A stretch of DNA of 64,000 nt from Nodularia sp. NIES-3585. GTDB lineage: Bacteria; Cyanobacteriota; Cyanobacteriia; Cyanobacteriales; Nostocaceae. Each line of letters begins with the position of its first letter. Position 1 is the stretch's first letter. Made by a program: the position numbers and the translations under genes. This document shows positions 17,862 through 27,037 of this stretch, piece by piece. Below the pieces are notes generated by a model. That model searched no databases. It was given only the letters and a program-made list of their open reading frames with translations, and was not told where the DNA came from. Where the stretch lies: positions 4,497,118 to 4,561,117 of the forward strand of contig NZ_BDUB01000001.1 of NCBI RefSeq assembly GCF_002218065.1. The letters are read 5' to 3'.

Positions 17862-18574
17862 GATTTAGGATAAGGATTTGGCATTCCAAATCTATTAGCT
17901 ATAAAAATAGCTCTTGGTCGAATTTGTGGTACTCCATAAGCAGCAGATTCCAAAATTGCTACTGAAATATGAGGATAACCAATAGATTTAAAAGCTTCTA
18001 TAATTGCTGTTTTCACACTGCCTTTTTGGATGGTCAAAATACCTGGGACATTTTCCATCACTACATACCAAGGGCGTATTTCTGAAACTACACGCACAAA
18101 TTCATAAAATAACCTATTGCGAGGATCTTTAGGGTCACGTTTTCCGGCTACTGAAAATCCTTGACATGGTGGACCACCAACAACAATATTAACTTCAGGT
18201 GAGCCAATTTGTTGTAGCCAACTTTGAGCAGAAAACTGTTCAATATCTCCACAGAAGTGATGACATTGGGAGAAATTTTTTTTGTGAGTAGCAGAAGCAA
18301 TTGGGCTAATTTCTACACTAGCTAATGGTGTGAATCCAGCTTGGGATAACCCTTGTGTGATTCCCCCCGCACCACAAAATAGATCCACAAAAGTATATTT
18401 AGATAATAAACTTGGTGGAGAACTAATATCAATAAATTTCTTATATGAATCAGAGTTATCTTGATCTAGTTCGCGCTGAATACGCTGATAACGTCCTAAC
18501 TTTGGCTGCTTTTGCTTTTTGATAGGATTACGCTCATCCTCATATGGGAAAAGATCAAGTTGTGTTCCTTGCAT
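17735..18574 (-). pseudogene. DNA (cytosine-5-)-methyltransferase, C-terminally truncated
   Basis: A 279-codon frame with cytosine-5 methyltransferase motifs in order: motif I VDLFCGAGGITQGL, motif IV GGPPCQGFSVAG with the catalytic Cys, motif VI MENVPG, and motif VIII YGVPQIRPRAIFIANR. It ends soon after NHEWTKH, followed by eight non-homologous residues. The target-recognition domain and motifs IX-X, needed for specificity and cofactor-site closure, are missing; family members are usually 320-450 aa. The break coincides with the point where the converging endonuclease frame also loses homology (about 17762), so one deletion joined two 3'-truncated genes tail to tail. It is probably inactive. 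Confidence 0.85.
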
Positions 18575-18610
18575 TGGATGTTTGATATTAACCTCTGGCT
18601 AAGTGTGACA

Positions 18611-18624
18611 TATTGTCTACAATA
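18611..18624. promoter_or_regulatory. Palindrome upstream of the methyltransferase gene
   Basis: TATTGT-CT-ACAATA, about 37 bp before the methyltransferase start. A related TAGACAAT element lies near 17087 ahead of the C gene, so both could be parts of the same regulatory logic. This is a sequence observation; no binding protein is known. Confidence 0.35.
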
Positions 18625-18830
18625 GATCAAACATAACTGATCGTCAAAAGGAGGGGCTAGACCACTGAAAAACATCTATTCTTGTAAGTTTACTGTCCAA
18701 AATCCTGGAGATGATGACTGATAAAAATCATCACTTAGCAGCCAGTTGTGTGAGAAAGTGTCAAAATTGAATGAGTTTTGTAACCGCCACTTTATAGAGG
18801 GCGGATTTGAGATAAATTAAGTTGAAATTT

Positions 18831-19841
18831 ATGGGCAAGCAGCGTATTCTTTCTGGAGTTCAACCAACGGGTAATTACCATCTGGGTAACTACTTAGGAG
18901 CCATTCGCAACTGGGTAGAAGGTCAGAGCGAATACGATAATTACCTCTTTGTGGCTGATTTACACGCGATTACAGTCCCACACGACCCCAAACTGTTAGC
19001 GTCTAATACCTATACCCTGGTGGCGCTTTATCTGGCTTGTGGTCTGGATTTAAATCACTCTACTATTTTTGTGCAATCTCACGTCTCTGCCCACAGTGAA
19101 CTTACTTGGTTGTTTAATTGCATTACACCTTTAAACTGGTTGCAAGACATGATTCAGTTTAAGGAAAAGGCGATTAAACAGGGTGAAAATGTGAATGTTG
19201 GCTTGTTGGACTACCCTGTGCTGATGGCTGCTGATATTTTGCTGTATCAAGCTGATAAAGTGCCAGTAGGTGAAGACCAAAAGCAACATTTGGAATTGAC
19301 AAGAGATATTGTTAACAGATTTAATCATCAATTTGGTCAGCCTAAACAGCCCGTGATTAAGTTACCAGAGCCTTTAATTCGCAAGGAAGGCGCAAGGGTG
19401 ATGAGTTTGGCTGATGGTACGCGTAAAATGTCGAAGTCCGATCCTTCGGATTTAAGCCGGATTAGTTTACTAGACCCACCAGAGCAGATTCAATATAAGA
19501 TTAAGCGTTGTAAAACTGATCAGGTTCGGGGTTTGACTTTCGATGATCCGGAGCGTCCAGAGTGTAACAACTTGTTAAGTCTGTATATGCTGTTGTCTGG
19601 GAAGAAGAAGGAAGAGGTCGCAGCAGAATGTCAAGATATGGGTTGGGGACAATTTAAACCTTTGTTGACAGAAACAACAATTAATGCTTTAACGCCTATA
19701 CAGGAAAAATATCAGGCGGTGATGGCAGATAAAGCTTATCTAGACTCGGTTTTGCGGGAAGGACGGCAAAAAGCTGAGGCGATCGCCAATAAAACTCTGG
19801 CACAGGTAAAAACTGCTTTGGGCTACACTCTTCCCCTTTAA
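18831..19841 (+). CDS. trpS: Tryptophanyl-tRNA synthetase
   Basis: Charges tRNA-Trp with tryptophan in the cytoplasm. A 336-aa class I synthetase with the HIGH-type motif PTGNYHLGNYLG near residue 13, PVGEDQKQHLELTRDI of the tryptophan/ATP pocket, and the KMSKS loop (RKMSKSDPSD) near 203. I start at the ATG at 18831 rather than the TTG at 18822, since homologues begin M-x-K-x-RILSG. A CCGCC/GGCGG hairpin lies at 18784-18805 just upstream. Single gene with its own spacer, followed 59 bp later by the MetF-like gene. Confidence 0.96.
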   Translation: MGKQRILSGVQPTGNYHLGNYLGAIRNWVEGQSEYDNYLFVADLHAITVPHDPKLLASNTYTLVALYLACGLDLNHSTIFVQSHVSAHSELTWLFNCITPLNWLQDMIQFKEKAIKQGENVNVGLLDYPVLMAADILLYQADKVPVGEDQKQHLELTRDIVNRFNHQFGQPKQPVIKLPEPLIRKEGARVMSLADGTRKMSKSDPSDLSRISLLDPPEQIQYKIKRCKTDQVRGLTFDDPERPECNNLLSLYMLLSGKKKEEVAAECQDMGWGQFKPLLTETTINALTPIQEKYQAVMADKAYLDSVLREGRQKAEAIANKTLAQVKTALGYTLPL

Positions 19842-19900
19842 CGGTTTCGCTTTTAGGCGTAATTCGTTATAGCCTTTAAGGAAACAGAAATATTAAGGTT

Positions 19901-20830
19901 ATGCAGGATACCCAAAATCCCACAGTTTTAAATTCCTTTCGTCACGCCGCGCAAGCAGGCGAATTTTTAGTTACCGCCGAGGTAGCACCCCCAAAAGGGG
20001 TAAATGTCACACATATGATTTCAATGGCGGCGACCCTTAAGGGAAGGGTTCATGCCGTCAATATTACCGATGGTAGCCGCGCTGTATTGCGGATGTCTTC
20101 TTTAGTAGCCTCAGTGATTTTGTTACAAAATGGCATTGAACCAATTTGTCAGGTTGCTTGCCGCGATCGCAATAGAATTAGTTTACAAGCTGATTTGATG
20201 GGCTCTCATGCTTTGGGTATCCGCAACATTTTGGCTTTGACTGGTGATCCGGTGAAAGTTGGCGATCATCCCAATGCTAAAGCCGTGTTTGACTTGGAAT
20301 CTGTGCGCTTGCTGCAACTAATTCGGAAGCTGAATCAGGGAGTTGATTATAATGAAAAACCCTTTACAGATGGGGCGACTGATTTATTTGCTGGTGCGGC
20401 TGTAGATCCACAGTGTGCCAGTTGGTCAGGTTTGCAAAAGCGGTTTGAACGCAAAATTGAAGCCGGAGCGCAATTTTTCCAAAGCCAGATGATTACAGAT
20501 TTTGAGCGGCTAGAAAAGTTTATGGACACCGTAGCCGTTAATTATGAAAAACCAATTTTGGCAGGAATTTTTCTGTTGAAATCCGCAAAGAATGCTCAGT
20601 TTATTAATCGGTGTGTTCCAGGTGTAAATATTCCCCAGCACATTATTGAGCGATTGGCAAAAGCAAAAGATCCGCTGGAAGAAGGAATGAAAATTGCGGC
20701 TGAACAAGTACAGATTGCACGACAATTATGCCAAGGTGTCCACATGATGGCGGTGAAACGGGAAGATTTGATTACGCCAATTTTGAATTTGGCAGGAGTT
20801 CCAGCAGTTAATCAGGTGCTAGCCAAATAG
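19901..20830 (+). CDS. metF: Methylenetetrahydrofolate reductase family protein (MetF-like)
   Basis: Probable reductase of 5,10-methylenetetrahydrofolate to 5-methyltetrahydrofolate for methionine synthesis; a TIM-barrel flavoprotein family. The 309-aa protein shows VTAEVAPPKG at the first beta-strand (corresponding to the EFFPPK region of MetF), QVACRDRNR with the conserved Asp in the folate-binding segment, LALTGDPVKVGDH (the G-D-P phosphate/FAD motif), and FQSQMITDFERL near the folate site. Cyanobacterial proteins of this type are divergent from E. coli MetF, so the family is secure but exact activity is less so. Confidence 0.85.
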   Translation: MQDTQNPTVLNSFRHAAQAGEFLVTAEVAPPKGVNVTHMISMAATLKGRVHAVNITDGSRAVLRMSSLVASVILLQNGIEPICQVACRDRNRISLQADLMGSHALGIRNILALTGDPVKVGDHPNAKAVFDLESVRLLQLIRKLNQGVDYNEKPFTDGATDLFAGAAVDPQCASWSGLQKRFERKIEAGAQFFQSQMITDFERLEKFMDTVAVNYEKPILAGIFLLKSAKNAQFINRCVPGVNIPQHIIERLAKAKDPLEEGMKIAAEQVQIARQLCQGVHMMAVKREDLITPILNLAGVPAVNQVLAK

Positions 20831-20837
20831 AACAGCG

Positions 20838-20965
20838 ATACCTCCGGGGAAGCAAGCTACGCGGAGCGTCTTGTAAAGCCTGCGGCATAGTTATGCCCTA
20901 AGCGTAGCTTCTCGTAGAGAAGAGCGCGAAGCTATCGCATTACTCATCCGGGGTAGTGCGTAGCT
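20838..20965. repeat. Palindromic dispersed repeat cluster
   Basis: Spacer rich in AAGCTACGCG, GCGTAGCTT and CGCGAAGC words that pair with one another (for example GTAGCTTCTC-GTA-GAGAAG at 20903). Related words occur at 53320 and 54280. Typical of interspersed palindromic repeats in Nostoc-type genomes; no coding content. Confidence 0.6.
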
Positions 20966-21045
20966 TGCCAAACTGAGGCATTCCCCATTCTTTTTCAAGA
21001 TAAAAAATTAAAATAAATTAAGCAGCAAGGAAAACAATACAATTT

Positions 21046-22674
21046 ATGTCAACTGAAATGGAGACGGAACTGCATGAAGCAGTGGAACTTCGGCGCAATT
21101 TTGCAATTATTTCTCACCCTGACGCGGGTAAAACTACCCTCACAGAAAAATTACTTCTATACGGGGGTGCTATTCACGAAGCTGGGGCAGTTAAAGCCCG
21201 GAGGGCGCAGCGTAAAGCTACTTCAGACTGGATGGCAATGGAACAACAACGGGGAATTTCTATTACCTCGACAGTGTTGCAGTTTGCCTATCAAAATTGT
21301 CAAATAAATTTACTAGATACACCCGGACACCAAGATTTTAGTGAAGATACTTATCGTACATTAGCAGCAGCAGATAATGCGGTGATGCTGATTGACGTAG
21401 CTAAAGGTTTGGAACCCCAAACGCGGAAGTTATTTGAAGTCTGTAAGTTAAAAGGTCTGCCTATCTTTACATTTGTGAATAAACTCGACCGTCCAGGAAG
21501 AGAAGCACTGGAACTGCTGGATGAAATTGAGCAGGAATTAGGTTTGCAAACCTATGCAGTTAACTGGCCGATTGGTATGGGCGATCGCTTTAAAGGTGTA
21601 TTTGACCGCCATGAGCAAAAAATTCACTTATTTGAACGCAGCGCCCACGGTAGCCGCGAAGCCCGCGAGACGACTGTAGATTTAGGTGATGCCAAAATTG
21701 CCGAACTCCTAGAAGATGAGCTTTACCAGCAACTCAAAGATGATTTAGAACTTTTAGAAGGAGTTGGCCCAGAACTAGATTTGGACTTGGTACATCAAGG
21801 CAAAATGACTCCAGTCTTTTTTGGTAGCGCGATGACGAACTTTGGGGTAGAGTTATTCCTTAAGTACTTTCTCAAGTATGCCCTCAAACCAGGCGCGCAT
21901 AACAGCAGCGTGGGCGAAATTCCCCCCACTTATCCCGACTTTACTGGGTTTGTCTTCAAGCTGCAAGCAAATATGGACCCTAAGCACCGCGACCGTGTGG
22001 CATTTATCCGGGTTTGCACAGGAAAGTTTGAAAAAGATATGACAGTGAATCATGCACGTACTGGCAAAGTCGTCCGCCTGTCTCGCCCGCAAAAACTTTT
22101 TGCCCAGGAGAGGGAATCGATTGATACAGCTTATCCTGGCGATGTGATCGGTTTGAACAATCCGGGTGTTTTTGCGATTGGTGACACTATTTACACTGGA
22201 CAAAAGCTGGAATATGAAGGAATTCCCTATTTTTCGCCAGAACTGTTTGCCACTCTGAGAAACCCCAATCCTTCTAAATTCAAGCAATTTCAAAAAGGCA
22301 TTTCGGAATTGCGCGAAGAGGGTGCAGTGCAAATTATGTATTCAGCTGATGAAGCCAAACGTGAACCGATTATGGCCGCGGTGGGTCAGTTGCAATTTGA
22401 AGTGGTGCAGTTTCGTTTGCAGAACGAGTATGGTGTAGAAACCATTTTAGAGTTACTTCCTTACAGCGTCGCCCGTTGGGTTGAAGGTGGTTGGGAAGCT
22501 TTGAATAAAGTGGGACGGATCTTTAACACCACCACAGTCAAAGATAATATGGGACGGCCAGTTTTGCTGTTCCGTAATGAATGGAATTGCCAACAGTTAC
22601 AGGGAGATCATCCAGAGTTGAAGTTAAGCGCTATCGCCCCGGTGTATTCTGGTCAACAAATAGTGGAAGAATAA
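21046..22674 (+). CDS. prfC: Peptide chain release factor 3
   Basis: GTPase that recycles RF1/RF2 from the ribosome after peptide release. A 542-aa translational GTPase with G1 HPDAGKTT near residue 24, switch I RGISITS, G3 [13 protein letters not shown]4 NKLDRPGRE and G5 nearby. The RF3-specific [16 protein letters not shown] segment and the C-terminal [14 protein letters not shown] separate it from EF-G. Full family length (about 525-545 aa). The ATG at 21046 is used; MST-ME is followed at once by the conserved [13 protein letters not shown]. Confidence 0.96.
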   Translation: MSTEMETELHEAVELRRNFAIISHPDAGKTTLTEKLLLYGGAIHEAGAVKARRAQRKATSDWMAMEQQRGISITSTVLQFAYQNCQINLLDTPGHQDFSEDTYRTLAAADNAVMLIDVAKGLEPQTRKLFEVCKLKGLPIFTFVNKLDRPGREALELLDEIEQELGLQTYAVNWPIGMGDRFKGVFDRHEQKIHLFERSAHGSREARETTVDLGDAKIAELLEDELYQQLKDDLELLEGVGPELDLDLVHQGKMTPVFFGSAMTNFGVELFLKYFLKYALKPGAHNSSVGEIPPTYPDFTGFVFKLQANMDPKHRDRVAFIRVCTGKFEKDMTVNHARTGKVVRLSRPQKLFAQERESIDTAYPGDVIGLNNPGVFAIGDTIYTGQKLEYEGIPYFSPELFATLRNPNPSKFKQFQKGISELREEGAVQIMYSADEAKREPIMAAVGQLQFEVVQFRLQNEYGVETILELLPYSVARWVEGGWEALNKVGRIFNTTTVKDNMGRPVLLFRNEWNCQQLQGDHPELKLSAIAPVYSGQQIVEE

Positions 22675-22781
22675 TTCACTTGATGGGACTAACCGGGTGC
22701 TGTTGATGTCCACGGCATTCAAGATTCGCGCTTGTGTACCACCGTGGATCACTTAGTAGACATTGGAGTGCCAAAATTTCT

Positions 22782-25091
22782 ATGCATTCAGATGCCGAAC
22801 TGTCTTTGGAGGCCGGTTTAGTCGCCCTCAAACAAGAAAATTACCAAGTTGCGATCGCTAAACTTAGACCTGTTGCTAGTATTTCAGAAAATGCTACTGC
22901 TAACTTACAGGCACGGGTTGGTTTAGTGATGGCTTACGCACGGACTGGCCAAATCAGCAAGGCCACAGCCCTCTGTCATACTCTGACCCAGAGCCAGAAT
23001 ATACAAGTTAAAGAATGGGCTGAAGTTGCTCTCACACACTTGACAAAACGCAAAAAAAGTAGCAATGCTTCTCATAACTCTGCTACTAGATTGGTGGCTG
23101 TGGAGAATTCCCAAAACTCTCCGGCATCAAAACACAAACAAATTGATACAGTAGCAGAAACTACAAGCGATGGGCAAAGCCCCGCCTCCGGCGATCGCAA
23201 TTCATCGGCTGTGAAATCAGGTAGTTTGCGGAATACGGCTATACCATCCGTTGAGTACCGCGACACAATCATCGAAGAGAGTCCGGTGAGCATCTCCAGT
23301 AGTGTTTTCGACTCTACTAGCTATACACCCAGGAATTGGGGTGAACCACGTCCGGGACGATCATCGAGTATTTATTGGCGACAAGCAAAACGTGCCAAGG
23401 TATGGCAACCACTGCGTAAGCCTAAGTTAATTCCCTTGCGATTTCTAGCCGTTGGTACATTGGTGGCTGTGTTTTGGTTACTACGAGAAACAGTTAATTT
23501 AGTTACGGGATTTATTAACTCTGCATTAGTCAAACTACCATATCTAGAACCATTACAGTTCCTCTACCGCAACCCTACCCCATTTTTATTGATAGTTTTA
23601 TTCATGCTGATTGGACTATCACCCTGGTTACTAGATTGGCTATTAGCAGACTTTTATGGACAGCGAGAATTGTCTAAGGATGTGTTACATAGTCGTAGCC
23701 GGGAAACAGTGAGGGTACTACAACGTTACTGCCAACAGCGTCGCTGGCATTCACCCAAACTGCGAATTCTGCCCATAGCGGCACCAATGGCGCTGACTTA
23801 TGGGAATATGTCTCGTAACGCTCGAATTGTGGTTAGTCAGGGACTATTAGAGCAATTGGCGGATGATGAAATTGCTACTATCTACGCCACACAGTTAGGG
23901 CATATTGCCCACTGGGATTTTGTGGTGATGTCTCTGGTGTTGCTGGTGTCACTACCAATTCATCGGCTATATCAGCAAATATCAGCTTGGGGAAACAAGA
24001 AATCAGAGGGGATGTGGTACAGGCCAATAACCATTTTGGCTAGTGTTATTTATGGGTTTTGGTGTTTGTTGACGAGTGTTAGTTCATGGTTGTCGCACTT
24101 GCGGCTTTACTATAGCGATCGCCTCGCGTCCGAAATTACTGGTAATCCCAATGCTTTGACTCGGGCTTTGCTCAAAATTGCCATAGGAATTGCTGTTGAT
24201 ATCCAAAAATCAGAACAAACCAGTTGGCCTTTAGAAAGTTTAAATTTCTTAATCCCAGTGGGTTATCAGCAGAGTATTTCTTTGGGTAGTATTGCCGGTC
24301 AATTGTCTTTTGAATCTATCTTGACGTGGGATACTGTTCATCCCTATGGCCGCTGGTTTGCTATTAATAATAGCCATCCTTTAATAGGCGATCGCATCCA
24401 ACGTCTGAGTCAAATTGCCCGCCATTGGCATATAGATCCTGAACTACATCTAACTAACCAAGAAACTTTTCACGTCAAGCGTCAGTCCTTCTTATTACAA
24501 ATCGCACCCTTTTTGGGCATTCTCTTTGGTTTTGTGTTGGCGGGTCTGATTTGGCTGATCTGGCAAACTGCTTTCACTTTCAACCTGATAAATTTAAAGT
24601 GGATATACGAAGATTGGACTTTTGTCACAGGTTGCCTACTGATTGGCTTTAGCATCGGTATGGTGTTCCGAATGAATGCCTTTTTTCCAGATATCAAAAC
24701 CAATACTGTGCATAATGATCAAAGCCTGCCCAATCTTTTAGCTCATCCATCTGCTATTCCTATTGATAGCATTAGCGTGCAGCTTGTCGGTAAGCTATTA
24801 GGTCGCCGAGGTACTGGTAATTGCTTAGGACAGGATTTAATCTTACAGTCGGGCATAGGTCTAGTGAAGTTACACCACATTTCTTTAGGACAGTCAGTTA
24901 ATCCTCAAGATTTAATTGGTCGGCAAATTATAGTCACAGGCTGGTTCCGCCGGGGAGCAACACCTTGGATTGATATTCACACAGTCCAAACTCAAAGTGG
25001 TAAAACCATTTATAGTCCTCATTCTGTTTGGTCTACTGTTGTAGCTGTTGCTGCACAGGCTTGGGGTACATACATCTTTCTCACCGGCTAA
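22782..25091 (+). CDS. M48-like membrane protein with degenerate zinc site
   Basis: A 769-aa membrane protein if started at the ATG at 22782 (a GTG at 22734 would add 16 residues). Residues 1-90 are TPR-like helices, then a low-complexity linker, two membrane segments at about 215-245 and 265-290, an M48 peptidase-like domain at about 310-590 with two more hydrophobic pairs, and a C-terminal soluble part. The M48 motif HExxH reads TQLGH (near residue 365), so the first zinc His and catalytic Glu are absent. The downstream Glu ligand position reads LRLYYSD instead of SRxxEYxAD. It is therefore probably not an active protease. Homologous large fusions occur in cyanobacteria; role unknown. Confidence 0.75.
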   Translation: MHSDAELSLEAGLVALKQENYQVAIAKLRPVASISENATANLQARVGLVMAYARTGQISKATALCHTLTQSQNIQVKEWAEVALTHLTKRKKSSNASHNSATRLVAVENSQNSPASKHKQIDTVAETTSDGQSPASGDRNSSAVKSGSLRNTAIPSVEYRDTIIEESPVSISSSVFDSTSYTPRNWGEPRPGRSSSIYWRQAKRAKVWQPLRKPKLIPLRFLAVGTLVAVFWLLRETVNLVTGFINSALVKLPYLEPLQFLYRNPTPFLLIVLFMLIGLSPWLLDWLLADFYGQRELSKDVLHSRSRETVRVLQRYCQQRRWHSPKLRILPIAAPMALTYGNMSRNARIVVSQGLLEQLADDEIATIYATQLGHIAHWDFVVMSLVLLVSLPIHRLYQQISAWGNKKSEGMWYRPITILASVIYGFWCLLTSVSSWLSHLRLYYSDRLASEITGNPNALTRALLKIAIGIAVDIQKSEQTSWPLESLNFLIPVGYQQSISLGSIAGQLSFESILTWDTVHPYGRWFAINNSHPLIGDRIQRLSQIARHWHIDPELHLTNQETFHVKRQSFLLQIAPFLGILFGFVLAGLIWLIWQTAFTFNLINLKWIYEDWTFVTGCLLIGFSIGMVFRMNAFFPDIKTNTVHNDQSLPNLLAHPSAIPIDSISVQLVGKLLGRRGTGNCLGQDLILQSGIGLVKLHHISLGQSVNPQDLIGRQIIVTGWFRRGATPWIDIHTVQTQSGKTIYSPHSVWSTVVAVAAQAWGTYIFLTG

Positions 25092-25817
25092 CACCGTTAC
25101 GCGCCAGTCAAACAATTTGGGATTTTAGATTGATTCCACAGATAAATCTGGGGGCTTGTACCAATTCAGAAATTATAGGTCAAAAGTTATCCTCTTCTTT
25201 CTTGCTTCTTGCCCCCTGCTTCTTTTTTCACCAATGGAAATGTAAATAAAAGTTGCAATTTTTCTGAATGAGCGTTACATTTATTTACATAATCCCTCAC
25301 AATCGAATTAACTCAGCAATGTAGCTTAGTTATATAAAATTGGCTAATTTGTGCAAATCTATCCTGCCTATCCTCCATATACAGCCACAAATTCATCAGA
25401 TAATAGCTGGTGTTTGTTTCTGATAATCTTTCTTGAGAAAAAAATGTATTTTATGCTACGATATATAAATGCTATTGTTGAAAATGTCTGATCTGAACTA
25501 GCTACGTAGATAATACCGTGGTAATGTAAGGAATGGTATTTAATTCCGCGGGCAAGGTTATCAAAGAAGATATTTACAGCAAGCCAAGGCTTATAAATTT
25601 ACGATTCTTAGAATTAAGGTGGTATTAGCTAGGCGTTGTATGCGCTTTCGTATTAAACAAGCTTTATCCCAACGAAAAACTGTATTGTATAGGTTGGCAG
25701 TTTGGAGTAAAAAATTTGGTTTACGGCAGTCTTGGTCAATAGCATCTATTTAACAGCCAAAGCCAAGTGATTGTTTTCTTGCCTTGCCATGTTCGTTCAA
25801 CTCTGGAGGTATAGTTC
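25092..25817. other. 726-bp spacer: repeat plus long leader of the RNA-binding protein gene
   Basis: It begins with a dispersed repeat (25121-25184). It then holds AT-rich sequence and a 37-codon basic reading frame (25640-25753) of unproven status. Cyanobacterial RRM genes often have long, temperature-responsive 5' leaders, and this space would fit one. No conserved riboswitch was recognised. Confidence 0.4.
25121..25184 (+). repeat. Dispersed repeat R2, copy 1
   Basis: GATTTTAGATTGATTCCACA then GATAAATCTGGGGGCTTGTA. It matches 28317-28384 over about 60 bp with few differences. Both copies lie just downstream of protein genes. Confidence 0.8.
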
Positions 25818-26315
25818 ATGTCCGTTCGCCTATATATAGGCAATTTGCCAAAAGAAGAAATAGATCGTCAGGATCTACAAGCAGTTTTTGCCGAAGAAGG
25901 CGATGCTGTCACTACAAAACTAATTAAAGACCGCAAAACTGGTAAATGCCGTGGTTTTGGTTTTCTCACAGTCAACAATGACGAACAAGCTGATCAAATT
26001 ATTGAAAAGTATAGTGGTCAATTGTTCAAAGAGACTCCCATAAAGCTAGAGAAAGCATTACCTCGGACAAAAGGTGAGGAGGGTGAAGAACAGCCTCCTA
26101 AAGTAGCTAGTAGTACTACTACTAGTCATCCTGCGCCTACCATCCAAAAAGAAGGCGGTCGTCGTGAGAAAAGCGCTAAGAAGTCTCGGCGTGGCGGCGG
26201 TGGTGTCCGTGAAACCAGCACAAGCACTGACTCAGACACTATTCGTCCCGATCCACGTTGGGCTTCTGAATTAGAAAAGCTCAAGCAGATGCTAGCTGCA
26301 CAAACTACGAATTGA
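25818..26315 (+). CDS. RRM-domain RNA-binding protein
   Basis: A 165-aa protein with one RNA-recognition motif at residues 1-80: RNP2 LYIGNLP at residue 5 and RNP1 KCRGFGFLTV near residue 47. It thus belongs to the cyanobacterial Rbp family, which is often cold-induced. The C-terminal 80 residues form a basic, low-complexity tail with KKSRRGGGGVRE, longer than the short Gly-rich tail of classical RbpA proteins. The start is preceded by a good GGAGG box (25804-25808). A long leader upstream suggests post-transcriptional control. Confidence 0.92.
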   Translation: MSVRLYIGNLPKEEIDRQDLQAVFAEEGDAVTTKLIKDRKTGKCRGFGFLTVNNDEQADQIIEKYSGQLFKETPIKLEKALPRTKGEEGEEQPPKVASSTTTSHPAPTIQKEGGRREKSAKKSRRGGGGVRETSTSTDSDTIRPDPRWASELEKLKQMLAAQTTN

Positions 26316-26398
26316 GCCTGTGGGGATAGGAATTAAAACTTAAAAATTGCGGTTTCTAGGTTTTAATTCCCCATAATGCTCTGTTTTCCTAGTTAACC

Positions 26399-26510
26399 AA
26401 TTATAGCTGGGGAGTAGGGAGTAGGGAGTGGGGAGTGGGTTAAAACCCGAGTGGTGTCTAAGTTTGATTATCCGTTTATGTCTTAACCTCCTTGGCGGTT
26501 GCTATAAATT
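26399..26510 (+). repeat. Dispersed ~110-bp MITE-like repeat, copy 2
   Basis: Nearly identical to 16882-16992 in the same orientation, with the same ATTATAGC / GCTATAAAT ends and the GGGAGTA run. A few single-base differences (for example AACCCGAGTGG for AACCAGAATGG). Confidence 0.88.
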
Positions 26511-26759
26511 GTGATTCAGCAAATGTTGTTGGTGCTATGCCAACTTTTGGTTTAATTCTTTGATAAAACTTCGTGATATGCGGGAAACGAGCGTGTCTTT
26601 AGACCTGAGAGGGACGCGACTCACAGGATTTTCATCCCTGTGGTATTTATACTCAAGCATACAAAAGAGACGCTAACAAAATTCTGTATGCTAATGTTGG
26701 GCGAATTATTTGGAACAACCGTTTGAATCACTGTGACTTTAGTCCAGTCAGAGTCAATT

Positions 26760-26797
26760 ACCACCTCCAAGCCAGTTTTGGGGGTGGTTTGTTTTTA
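26760..26797 (+). terminator. Rho-independent terminator
   Basis: Stem ACCACC-t-CCAA (26760-26770) pairs with TTGG-g-GGTGGT (26778-26788), followed by TTGTTTTT. It is 445 bp after the RNA-binding protein stop codon, so it may end a separate short transcript from the segment just upstream. Confidence 0.75.
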
Positions 26798-27037
26798 TGA
26801 CAATTAAATCGCAGTTTATCTATCCCAATCATTAGATATCAATATAGTTATTCATGTATAAAGAAACTCCAACCAATTCCTGTGGAAATAACTATAGACC
26901 GGTTAGCCGACAGATTAAAATGTTTGACATAATTAAATTAAAATAAAATTTACTTAAATAAAGTTTCTAAATAGTTTAGTCAAGTTTGCGCGGCGAAACT
27001 TTGAGCATACATTCCTAGAATTAGCAACACACAAACT

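Larger units (their letters stand above)
26316..27037. other. 722-bp spacer with dispersed repeat, structured segment and terminator
   Basis: Contains copy 2 of the MITE-like repeat (26399-26510), then a segment with several potential hairpins (CACAGG/CCTGTG at 26624-26643; AGCATAC/GTATGCT at 26655-26692) ending in a strong rho-independent terminator at 26760-26797. The remaining 240 bp before the next gene are AT-rich leader/promoter sequence. Confidence 0.5.

Noticed and set aside
21853-22332. 159-codon minus-strand frame
   Set aside because: Antisense to prfC, which has full-length family similarity.
26515-26797. tmRNA, RNase P RNA or a known riboswitch
   Set aside because: None of the expected conserved words (tag peptide, P4 core, riboswitch boxes) were found, so only an unnamed candidate is reported.
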